DNA of 5,003 nt from Bacteroidota bacterium (GTDB lineage: Bacteria > Bacteroidota > Bacteroidia > Flavobacteriales > Flavobacteriaceae). Shown in pieces: positions 1 to 5,003 of this stretch (its first letter is position 1; each line of letters begins with the position of its first letter). The translations under genes were made by a program, and so were the position numbers. The notes under the pieces were generated by a model that saw nothing but the letters and a program-made list of their open reading frames with translations, made no database searches and was not told where the DNA came from. The stretch is taken from the NCBI GenBank assembly GCA_024280815.1, contig JAJRPL010000103.1:1-5003 (forward strand), given 5' to 3'.

Positions 1-141
1 AAAAAAGTTTACACCTTGGTCTATGGCATAATCCATCTGTTCATGCCCATCTACTTCGGTGTTTTGCTCACCAAAAGTCATGGTGCCTAAACATATTTTA
101 CTGACTTTGATGTTGGTGTGTGGGAGTGTGGTGTATTTCAT
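1..141 (-). CDS. Aldo/keto reductase, Tas-like, N-terminal fragment (runs off left edge)
   Basis: Seen: an open minus-strand frame of 47 codons begins with ATG at 141 and reaches base 1 without a stop. It reads MKYTTLPHTNIKVSKICLG, then TMTFGEQNTEV, and ends in DQGVNFF. Known: the first beta strand of aldo/keto reductases carries a (L)GTMTFG-type motif (here residues 18-24), followed by an AxDxGVNFFDTA segment with the catalytic Asp. The window stops just before that Asp, so the Tyr/Lys/His residues cannot be checked. The GEQN wording after the motif recalls E. coli Tas and related NADP(H)-dependent reductases. The likely role is cytosolic reduction of an aldehyde or ketone; the substrate is unknown. 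It lies 112 bases downstream of pgk in the same direction, with a repeat-like element between, so it may have its own promoter. No clear Bacteroidetes promoter was found before it. Confidence 0.85.
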   Translation of the reverse strand, partial: MKYTTLPHTNIKVSKICLGTMTFGEQNTEVDGHEQMDYAIDQGVNFF

Positions 142-174
142 GTATAATGTTGTTTGTTAATTAGTGTAAGATAA

Positions 175-217
175 GAGATTCCTCGTCGTTCGTTCCTCTC
201 TCTGTCGGAATGACAAG
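175..217. repeat. Short dispersed intergenic repeat-like element (GAGATTCC...GGAATGAC)
   Basis: Seen: between pgk and the reductase lies a stretch starting GAGATTCCTCGTCG and ending GTCGGAATGACAA. It is richer in G and C than its surroundings and has a short ATTCC (178-182) / GGAAT (207-211) inverted repeat. From memory, GAGATTCCTCG...GGAATGAC sequences recur between genes in many Flavobacteriaceae and other bacteria. Only one copy is in the window, so repetition cannot be shown here. It has no T-rich tail like an intrinsic terminator, although it might still affect transcript ends between pgk and the reductase. Confidence 0.5.
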
Positions 218-253
218 ATCACTCAAAATAAACAAACTTCAATGCCCTGTCTT

Positions 254-1441
254 CTAACTCAAAATAGCTTCAATACCTGGTAAGGTTTTTCCTTCTAACA
301 TTTCAAGCATGGCACCACCACCAGTAGATACATAACTTACTTTATCAGCGAAGCCGAATTGTTTCACAGCCGCAACAGAATCACCTCCACCTACGAGTGA
401 AAAAGCACCATCAGCAGTTGCATCAGCAATAGCATGCCCTAGTTCTTTAGTACCTTTTGCAAAAGCTGGCATTTCAAAAACACCAATGGGTCCATTCCAT
501 AAAATAGTTTTAGATTCTACTATAATAAATGAAAAACCAACGTTAGTTTTAGGTCCTGAATCTAAGCCTTGCCATCCATCAGGAATATTATAAATGTCGC
601 ATACTTGAGTGTTTGCATCTTCACTAAAAGCATCTGCAGCAATTACATCTATTGGCAAATGAATACGTGTATTTTTAGATTTTGCAAGATTTAAGATGTC
701 TTGAGCAATGTCTAATTTATCATTTTCAACAATTGAATCGCCTATGTTACCTCCTTTTACTTTGATAAAAGTATACGCCATACCACCACCAATAATGATG
801 TTATCAACTTTGTCAATTATGTTTTTTATCACATCAATTTTTGAAGAAACTTTTGCACCTCCAATAATGGCCGTAACAGGTTTTTGACTATTGTTTAAAA
901 CTGCATTTAAACTTTCTATTTCTTTGGCTAATAACAAGCCAAAACATTTTTTATCAGTAAAAAATTGTGCAACAATAGTTGTTGATGCATGTGCACGATG
1001 AGCCGTACCAAAAGCATCATTTACATAAATATCTCCTAACTTAGACAACTGCTCTGCAAAAGAAATATCTCCTGATTTTTCTTCATTGTGAAAACGTAAA
1101 TTCTCTAATAATAAAATTTCGCCTATTTCTAATTCAGCAACAGCTTTTTCAACATCTTCACCAATACAATCAGCTACAAATTTTACTTGCACACCAATCA
1201 CTTCACTAACTGTATCAACAATATGAGATAAAGAAAACTCTGGACTTACTCCTTTTGGACGACCCAAATGCGACATCAATACACAACTACCACCATCTTC
1301 TAAAATTTTTATAATGGTAGGTTTTGCTGCCTCAATTCTAGTAGGGTCTGTTATTTTAAAGTCCTCATCTAAAGGAACATTAAAATCTACTCTTATTAGT
1401 GCTTTTTTGTTTTCAAAATTAAAATCGTTAATTGTTATCAT
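254..1441 (-). CDS. pgk: Phosphoglycerate kinase
   Basis: Cytosolic glycolytic and gluconeogenic enzyme that transfers phosphate between 1,3-bisphosphoglycerate and ADP to give 3-phosphoglycerate and ATP. Seen: 395 residues, a normal full length. Family motifs are in order: RVDFNVP (17-23), substrate-binding HLGRP (58-62), RFHNEE (116-121), NDAFGTAHRAH (141-151), GGAKVSSKI (194-202), GGGMAYTF (218-225), WNGPIGVFE (315-323), GGGDS (351-355) and STGGGA (372-377) in the nucleotide-binding C-terminal lobe. No key segment is missing and the frame is intact. The ATG at 1441 is chosen because MITINDFNFENKKALIRVDFN is a standard family N-terminus; no Shine-Dalgarno is visible, as is usual in Bacteroidota. 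The gene starts 35 bases after the M28 peptidase stop with no evident promoter, so it is probably co-transcribed with it. No hairpin-plus-T terminator follows the stop. Confidence 0.98.
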   Translation of the reverse strand: MITINDFNFENKKALIRVDFNVPLDEDFKITDPTRIEAAKPTIIKILEDGGSCVLMSHLGRPKGVSPEFSLSHIVDTVSEVIGVQVKFVADCIGEDVEKAVAELEIGEILLLENLRFHNEEKSGDISFAEQLSKLGDIYVNDAFGTAHRAHASTTIVAQFFTDKKCFGLLLAKEIESLNAVLNNSQKPVTAIIGGAKVSSKIDVIKNIIDKVDNIIIGGGMAYTFIKVKGGNIGDSIVENDKLDIAQDILNLAKSKNTRIHLPIDVIAADAFSEDANTQVCDIYNIPDGWQGLDSGPKTNVGFSFIIVESKTILWNGPIGVFEMPAFAKGTKELGHAIADATADGAFSLVGGGDSVAAVKQFGFADKVSYVSTGGGAMLEMLEGKTLPGIEAILS

Positions 1442-1476
1442 AAAAATCGTTGTTTAAGTCCGCTAATATAAATCTT

Positions 1477-3831
1477 TTAGTCTAAATTTATTTGTTTTTT
1501 TACCACAATCGCATCATTAATTACAAAAGGGGTCGCCATCATACTTTCACTTCTAGGTTTAAAATTAAAATGCATACTTTCTAATAAATCGTATGAAGTT
1601 TCGTAAATAAAAAACTCAGGTTGTACAGGGTCAACAATTGTCATTTCAATGTCTAATATTTCATTTTCTAATGCTAAATAATAACTCAAAACAGTCTTGC
1701 CGTGATCTCTCAATGCGACTACATACTCCTCATTATCATATTTCTTATAGGGTTGACCATTTACTTTAAAAGATTCAATTAAAATCGGGTTTTTTGAAAT
1801 CAACTCTATCCTATTAGAAACTCTTTGAGGCTTAATTTTTAAATGAATACTTCTTTTATTTGCTATTAAAGTGTCTTTTACCATTTCAATGATTGGCTGT
1901 ATAATTGTTTTTACTTCGGCCTTTTTATGCCATTGAATGTTTGTACCATATTTACTATAAGTTGATAGACTGTCATAAGAACCTTCTGTTGGATTATCTC
2001 CTAAAAATTGTTTTGTGAACTCATCTATATGCTTGTCATAACTTGCCCAATAGGCTTCATTTTTATCGACATCTAATACATACATCATACTATTAGGTTG
2101 TTTCTCATCAACAGAATATGTTGATTTAAAGGATGCTGAAATAAAAATTACAATAGCCAAAACAATAAATAACCTCCCTAAATTTTTATGATTTTTGTAT
2201 TGTGAAAAAACAGGAATTAACATCCCGAAAAGCAGCACAATTAGTACGCTACTAACCATCAACATTTTTAAGCCCAACCCAACGGGTAACATTTGTACTA
2301 GTGGTGCAAAAATGATGATTATAGGAATTGACAATACTGTCAACAGGATAGATAGATTCTCTTTTTTTGAGAATAAGTATAGTACCATTGAAAACACACC
2401 ATAAAACAATATCATAATAAAATACGCAGCTCCTTTTAAATAGTATGCTATAGCAATATTAATGAGTAACCACATAAAAATTGGAGCAATCATTAAATTT
2501 AAAGTATCTTCTTTGTTGAAGTATTTTTTATAAATTACAAAACAAATGCCCAAGGTTAAGGCAGAAAAAGCTGCAATATACCAATGTCCATTATACGTAA
2601 AACCGTGTAAAATATCTTGATATTGAGGATGAATTTTAAGTAACAACTTCCATCCATAAAAGGTAATTAGACCAGAAATAACTAATGATAATAATAAAGG
2701 TGTAAATCCGCTTAATAAACTTTTAAATTTTATTTTTTGCTTTGTAAATCCATAAATTAACAATCCTAAAAATAATAGAGATAGTACAATTAATAATGGT
2801 GTTATCCATGAAAATGGATAATACACTATGCCAATGTATGGTAAATTAAAATACACATAATCGGCATTAGATTTTAAATTTGACAAATCAGCATCAGCAA
2901 AATAAGTAAGCAAAGGCATTAAATAAGAACCTTGATGCTCTAAGGTGTTTTTATCTAACCTTTCATAAGAATCTTGAGCAGTGTGATAATCGAAATGATC
3001 GTCAATAAAAGCAAAATTATAACCTTCAATATCGCCATCTTCCCTAAAAATTGTCAAATCAGTATCATTAGGTAGCATTTTATAAATGCTATACATTAAA
3101 GAACTCGCTAAAGGATATTTAGGATTTGTTGCCACAAAATGTTCAATCAATTTTTTATTACCTCCATTGGTTTCTAACAACATATAACTTGGTCCACCAC
3201 TGCCCCTTGCTTCAAAATTCAACACCAATGCCACATCTTTGGCCCAAGAATGATGATTTACAAAAGCACTAGCTCCTAATAAACCTATTTCTTCAGCATC
3301 AGAAATTAAAATAATGATATCGTTTTTGGGTTGTTTATTCTTAGCTAAGAAAGCTCGTAAACTTTCTAAAATAGTCACAACACCACTACCAGCATCACTA
3401 GCACCTAAAGATGAATGCACAGCCGAATCATAATGCGTTAAGAGCAGTAGGTTTTTTGAGGAGTCAGTCCCTTTTATTTTAGCAATAATATTTTGTGTAG
3501 TAGTACCTGCACGCCATTTTTTATTTATAGCTACTTGTTGCTGAATTTCAGTAGTCAAACCTAATTTATGCAATTGCTCAACGATATACTCTCGTACTTT
3601 CTTATGTTCTTTTGTACCTATATAATGAGGTTTTTTTGAAATTTCTTTAAGGTGAACCAATGCTCTTTCTGTAGAAAATTCTGTTAATGGCACTGTTGCA
3701 TCACTAATCATTTTAGGCATTAAAGAAGAAAAACTAAGATAAATTGTAGCTACAATAATTAAAAAAGAAATAACGGAATTGTATCTTTTTGAAGGCATGA
3801 TTTGTCTTAAATAATTAGGTTTAACAAACAT
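1477..3831 (-). CDS. Membrane-anchored M28 family zinc metallopeptidase (ERMP1-like architecture)
   Basis: Seen: 784 residues. An N-terminal membrane segment (about 18-36) is followed by an M28 aminopeptidase-type domain (about 55-315), roughly eight hydrophobic segments (about 343-361, 374-392, 416-434, 446-465, 467-486, 495-515, 521-540, 553-568) and a soluble C-terminal domain (about 575-784). Aligned by motif with M28 enzymes, the dinuclear zinc site looks complete: H133 and supporting D135 in HYD, bridging D146 in SDAGSG, general base E180 and ligand E181 in DAEE, E207 in NFEARG, and H283 in DYHT. Glu at 207 replaces the Asp of classical aminopeptidases. The layout recalls eukaryotic ER metallopeptidase 1. 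Inference: the catalytic domain faces the periplasm and cleaves peptides; the substrate is unknown. The start is uncertain: ATG at 3831 or ATG at 3798 (MPSKRYNSVISF), the latter giving a tighter signal anchor. It is divergent from the CBS gene and likely leads a unit with pgk. Confidence 0.92.
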   Translation of the reverse strand: MFVKPNYLRQIMPSKRYNSVISFLIIVATIYLSFSSLMPKMISDATVPLTEFSTERALVHLKEISKKPHYIGTKEHKKVREYIVEQLHKLGLTTEIQQQVAINKKWRAGTTTQNIIAKIKGTDSSKNLLLLTHYDSAVHSSLGASDAGSGVVTILESLRAFLAKNKQPKNDIIILISDAEEIGLLGASAFVNHHSWAKDVALVLNFEARGSGGPSYMLLETNGGNKKLIEHFVATNPKYPLASSLMYSIYKMLPNDTDLTIFREDGDIEGYNFAFIDDHFDYHTAQDSYERLDKNTLEHQGSYLMPLLTYFADADLSNLKSNADYVYFNLPYIGIVYYPFSWITPLLIVLSLLFLGLLIYGFTKQKIKFKSLLSGFTPLLLSLVISGLITFYGWKLLLKIHPQYQDILHGFTYNGHWYIAAFSALTLGICFVIYKKYFNKEDTLNLMIAPIFMWLLINIAIAYYLKGAAYFIMILFYGVFSMVLYLFSKKENLSILLTVLSIPIIIIFAPLVQMLPVGLGLKMLMVSSVLIVLLFGMLIPVFSQYKNHKNLGRLFIVLAIVIFISASFKSTYSVDEKQPNSMMYVLDVDKNEAYWASYDKHIDEFTKQFLGDNPTEGSYDSLSTYSKYGTNIQWHKKAEVKTIIQPIIEMVKDTLIANKRSIHLKIKPQRVSNRIELISKNPILIESFKVNGQPYKKYDNEEYVVALRDHGKTVLSYYLALENEILDIEMTIVDPVQPEFFIYETSYDLLESMHFNFKPRSESMMATPFVINDAIVVKKQINLD

Positions 3832-3888
3832 AATACTTTTATTTTAAGTAATTTATCCTTATATTTATCGAAATCAAAATGTACAATT
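3832..3888. promoter_or_regulatory. Divergent intergenic spacer, presumed bidirectional promoter
   Basis: Seen: 57 very AT-rich bases separate the outward-facing starts of the M28 peptidase and the CBS gene, so both promoters should lie here or just inside the genes. Rightward, TATATTTA (3860-3867) fits the Bacteroidetes -7 element TAnnTTTG except for the last base, with a TTTA (3838-3841) 18 bases upstream in place of the -33 TTTG. Leftward, TACATTTTG (read down from 3883 to 3875) is the -7 element with one extra base and has no good -33 partner. Both matches are weak. No operator palindrome was seen. Confidence 0.4.
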
Positions 3889-4353
3889 ATGGCAATTAAA
3901 AGTTTTCAGGGTCGTAGAATATTACCCAAAAAAGAAGAATTAAAACCAGCTTTAGTGTCTGATTATATGTCGACAAAGTTAATCACTTTTAAGCCTAATC
4001 AACCAATAGCTGAGGTGATGCAAACACTTATTAAACGTAAAATTTCAGGAGGTCCGGTAGTGAATGATGATAATGAGTTATTAGGAGTTATTTCTGAAGG
4101 AGATTGTATCAAGCAAATTTCTGATAGTAAATATTATAACCTTCCTTTAAATGACGCTATAGTTGAAAATCACATGGTTAAAAATGTTGAAACTATTGAT
4201 GGAAATCTTAATATTTTTGATGCAGCCAAGCAATTTATTGATTCTAAACGAAGACGTTTTCCTATTGTGAAAAAAGGGAAATTAGTTGGTCAAATAAGTC
4301 AAAAAGATATTTTAATTGCTGCCTTAGAACAAAAAGGGCAAAACTGGAAGTAA
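3889..4353 (+). CDS. Tandem CBS-domain protein
   Basis: Seen: 154 residues with two CBS units and nothing else. CBS1 is about residues 20-80 (VSDYMSTKLITFKPNQPIAE, then GGPVVNDDNELLGVISEGD). CBS2 is about 91-148 (VENHMVKNVETIDGN, then RRRFPIVKKGKLVGQISQKD). Each ends with the usual hydrophobic-GxIS-(E/K)-D pattern. Known: paired CBS domains form a Bateman module that binds adenine nucleotides or related ligands. Standalone versions usually sense energy state or regulate partner proteins; the partner here is unknown. No signal peptide or membrane segment is visible, so it should be cytosolic. The start ATG at 3889 is chosen because MAIKSFQGRR resembles the opening of short flavobacterial CBS proteins. 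It is monocistronic by context: divergent from the M28 gene and followed by a hairpin at 4390-4419. Confidence 0.93.
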   Translation: MAIKSFQGRRILPKKEELKPALVSDYMSTKLITFKPNQPIAEVMQTLIKRKISGGPVVNDDNELLGVISEGDCIKQISDSKYYNLPLNDAIVENHMVKNVETIDGNLNIFDAAKQFIDSKRRRFPIVKKGKLVGQISQKDILIAALEQKGQNWK

Positions 4354-4389
4354 TTAATACCAATTAACAATATTTCTAAAAACAAAAAA

Positions 4390-4419
4390 GCCCACTTTAA
4401 GATACTTCTATCAGTGGGC
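4390..4419. terminator. Two-tier hairpin, likely bidirectional terminator (CBS gene and copy 1 RNA)
   Basis: Seen: GCCCACT (4390-4396) pairs with AGTGGGC (4413-4419), and GATA (4401-4404) pairs with TATC (4409-4412) around a CTTC loop; four unpaired bases (4397-4400) sit on one side. Read leftward, the stem is followed by TTTTTTGTTTTT, a classical intrinsic terminator. Read rightward, the tail AATTTTCTCT is weaker but could end the CBS transcript 37 bases after its stop. The same fold recurs at 4791-4820. Confidence 0.75.
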
Positions 4420-4463
4420 AATTTTCTCTAAAAACTATCAACTTAAACTAAACTTTTTTTTTA

Positions 4464-4490
4464 TAATTCCTTAATCTGGGGAGAAAGGAG
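4464..4490 (-). repeat. 27-base conserved box, copy 1, with anti-Shine-Dalgarno-like core
   Basis: Seen: identical to 4863-4889 except for one base (G4478 against A4877). On the minus strand it contains CTCCTTTCTCCC followed by AGATTAAGGAATTA. TCCTT and AAGGA can form a 5-bp stem presenting a C-rich UCUCCC loop. It is one of the longest blocks shared by the two modules, hence probably a functional core. Confidence 0.7.
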
Positions 4491-4503
4491 TGAATTTATC
4501 GGT

Positions 4504-4534
4504 ATAAATTTCTTTTGGTTGGTTAGAAATTTAT
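4504..4534 (-). other. Copy 1-specific hairpin insertion
   Basis: Seen: ATAAATTTC (4504-4512) and GAAATTTAT (4526-4534) form a perfect 9-bp inverted repeat around a 13-base loop. The leftward RNA loop is UAACCAACCAAAA. It lies between the 27-base box and the ATAGCAATTTTC box. There copy 1 has 68 bases and copy 2 has 25, so this hairpin accounts for most of the length difference between the modules. Confidence 0.6.
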
Positions 4535-4613
4535 GTGTCAAAACTTTGATTGTTTTTTATAGCAATTTTCTCTTTTTCGTCTGAAGCTTGTTTGTAACTT
4601 AGCTTCGTTTATT

Positions 4614-4627
4614 AAACAATTATGTTT
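4614..4627. repeat. 14-base palindrome AAACA-ATTA-TGTTT, copy 1
   Basis: Seen: AAACA and TGTTT arms flank ATTA, within a 17-base block (4611-4627) repeated exactly at 4968-4984. It could be a dimeric regulator site or a short RNA hairpin near the start of the leftward RNA. The sequence alone does not decide between these. Confidence 0.5.
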
Positions 4628-4640
4628 CAATAATTCCCCC

Positions 4641-4777
4641 TAAAAAAATGAAAAAAAATTATCATTTATTGTAACTATCTTATTTACAGAACTATAAAAT
4701 ATGAATAAATTTCAGAGAAAAATTAACATAGATTAGTCTAATTGATAGAAAAAAATTAGAAATTCTACTATCTATTT
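4641..4777. other. AT-rich spacer between the two modules
   Basis: Seen: 137 bases that are nearly all A and T, with no open frame of note and no similarity to the module boxes. A leftward promoter for copy 1 would be expected here. The nearest match to the Bacteroidetes -7 element, TAGTTCTG (reading leftward near 4690), has one mismatch and no -33 TTTG at the right spacing, so no promoter is called. Confidence 0.5.
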
Positions 4778-4790
4778 TAAAAACAAAAAA

Positions 4791-4820
4791 ACCTACTATC
4801 CCGAAGTATCGGGAGTAGGT
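4791..4820 (-). terminator. Two-tier hairpin terminator of copy 2
   Basis: Seen: ACCTACT (4791-4797) pairs with AGTAGGT (4814-4820), and CCCGA (4800-4804) pairs with TCGGG (4809-4813) around an AGTA loop, with two unpaired bases (4798-4799) on one side. Leftward it runs straight into TTTTTTTGTTTTT, a strong intrinsic terminator. Rightward the tail TTTCTTTCTAAAA is weaker. No protein gene ends near it on either strand, so it most likely terminates a noncoding transcript. Confidence 0.75.
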
Positions 4821-4862
4821 TTTCTTTCTAAAACTATCAACTTAAATTAAGTTTCTGTCTTG

Positions 4863-4889
4863 TAATTCCTTAATCTAGGGAGAAAGGAG
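4863..4889 (-). repeat. 27-base conserved box, copy 2, with anti-Shine-Dalgarno-like core
   Basis: Seen: second copy of the box at 4464-4490 with a single difference. It keeps the leftward CTCCTTTCTCCC core and the TCCTT/AAGGA stem. Flanking sequence on the side towards 4900 is unrelated between the copies, so the box stands out as separately conserved. Confidence 0.7.
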
Positions 4890-4970
4890 ATCAATTATTA
4901 ACGGTTTGTTTTTCATAGCAATTTTCCCGTTTTCGACTGAAACTTAGTTAGTAACTTAGCTTCGAATATT

Positions 4971-4984
4971 AAACAATTATGTTT
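4971..4984. repeat. 14-base palindrome AAACA-ATTA-TGTTT, copy 2
   Basis: Seen: exact second copy of the palindrome at 4614-4627, at the same place relative to the CCCCC end of its module. Confidence 0.5.
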
Positions 4985-5003
4985 TTAAAATTCCCCCTTT
5001 TAA

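Larger units (their letters stand above)
4377..4640 (-). ncRNA. Candidate small RNA, module copy 1 (tandem paralogue)
   Basis: Unrecognised family. Seen: this stretch matches 4778-4997 box by box in the same order. The shared boxes are TAAAAACAAAAAA (4377-4389), a two-tier hairpin (4390-4419), a 17-base box (4431-4447), a 27-base box with one mismatch (4464-4490), ATAGCAATTTTC (4559-4570), GTAACTTAGCTTCG (4594-4607), a palindrome block (4611-4627) and AATTCCCCC (4632-4640). Reasons for leftward transcription: the hairpin is followed by a U-rich tract only in that direction, and the helix 4583-4588/4601-4606 stays paired in copy 2 only as minus-strand RNA (G-U). The predicted RNA starts near GGGGGAAUU and ends after the hairpin, about 260 nt. 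It contains an extra hairpin (4504-4534) absent from copy 2. No promoter or conserved ORF was found. A plus-strand element, or a duplicated gene-end region, remains possible. Confidence 0.55.
4778..4997 (-). ncRNA. Candidate small RNA, module copy 2 (tandem paralogue)
   Basis: Seen: shorter paralogue (220 bases) of 4377-4640 with the same boxes in the same order. They are TAAAAACAAAAAA (4778-4790), a hairpin (4791-4820), a 17-base box (4830-4846), a 27-base box (4863-4889), ATAGCAATTTTC (4915-4926), GTAACTTAGCTTCG (4951-4964), a palindrome block (4968-4984) and AATTCCCCC (4989-4997). Read leftward, the hairpin followed by TTTTTTTGTTTTT would end an RNA of about 220 nt. The helix GAAGCU/AGUUUC (4963-4958 with 4944-4939) has one G-U pair where copy 1 has G-C. 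The sequence upstream of the presumed 5' end is outside the window, so its promoter is unseen. Family and function are unknown. Confidence 0.55.

Noticed and set aside
142..253. Intrinsic terminator after pgk
   Set aside because: The only inverted repeat is a 5-base pair around a long loop, with no T tract behind it.
2195..2404. A 69-codon plus-strand open frame
   Set aside because: It lies wholly inside and antisense to the membrane half of the M28 peptidase. It has no family resemblance and looks like a shadow frame.
4481..4490. GAGAAAGGAG as a plus-strand ribosome binding site
   Set aside because: No open frame with a conserved start follows in either copy, and strong Shine-Dalgarno sequences are uncommon in this phylum.
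4875..4916. Minus-strand mini-ORF in copy 2 (MKNKPLIIDLLSP)
   Set aside because: Copy 1 has no matching ATG and a different spacer, so the peptide is not conserved between the modules.
4377..4997. CRISPR array or insertion sequence as explanation of the repeats
   Set aside because: There are only two units of about 220-264 bases with several separate boxes, no regular short repeat/spacer pattern, no transposase frame, no terminal inverted repeats and no target-site duplication.

Overview
The window looks like a piece of a marine-type Flavobacteriaceae (Bacteroidota) chromosome. The DNA is AT-rich, the starts lack clear Shine-Dalgarno sequences, and the protein N-termini (a CBS protein opening MAIKSFQG, a 395-residue phosphoglycerate kinase, a membrane-anchored M28 peptidase with a polytopic C-terminal half) fit that family. 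The assignment comes from protein character only and does not reach genus level.

Positions 1-3831 are a leftward (minus-strand) block. In transcription order it holds a 784-residue membrane M28 zinc metallopeptidase (3831-1477), then, after 35 bases, phosphoglycerate kinase (1441-254), then, after 112 bases, the first 47 codons of a Tas-like aldo/keto reductase running off the left edge. The gap before the reductase carries a short element resembling a dispersed intergenic repeat (175-217). Peptidase and pgk are probably co-transcribed; the reductase may or may not be. A 57-base divergent spacer separates the peptidase from a rightward gene (3889-4353) for a 154-residue tandem CBS-domain protein.

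The rest (4354-5003, about 650 bases) has no convincing protein gene but is highly structured. It contains two diverged tandem copies of one noncoding module (4377-4640 and 4778-4997, offset about 400 bases falling to 357). They share an ordered series of near-identical boxes: an A-rich tract, a two-tier hairpin, a 17-base box, a 27-base box with one mismatch, a 12-base box, a 14-base box, a 14-base palindrome and a CCCCC end. The hairpins differ in sequence but keep the same fold through paired changes, and read leftward each is followed by a U-rich tract like an intrinsic terminator. A second helix keeps pairing through a G-U wobble only if the RNA comes from the minus strand. The best reading is a pair of paralogous small RNAs of about 220-265 nt transcribed leftward, convergent with the CBS gene, each with its own terminator. 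A conserved CUCCUUUCU segment in both would-be RNAs matches the anti-Shine-Dalgarno tail of 16S rRNA as recalled for this phylum. I do not recognise this RNA family, no promoter was identified, and the array may continue beyond the right edge.

The protein genes are ordinary housekeeping or accessory functions with no evident joint pathway; the tandem noncoding modules are the unusual part.
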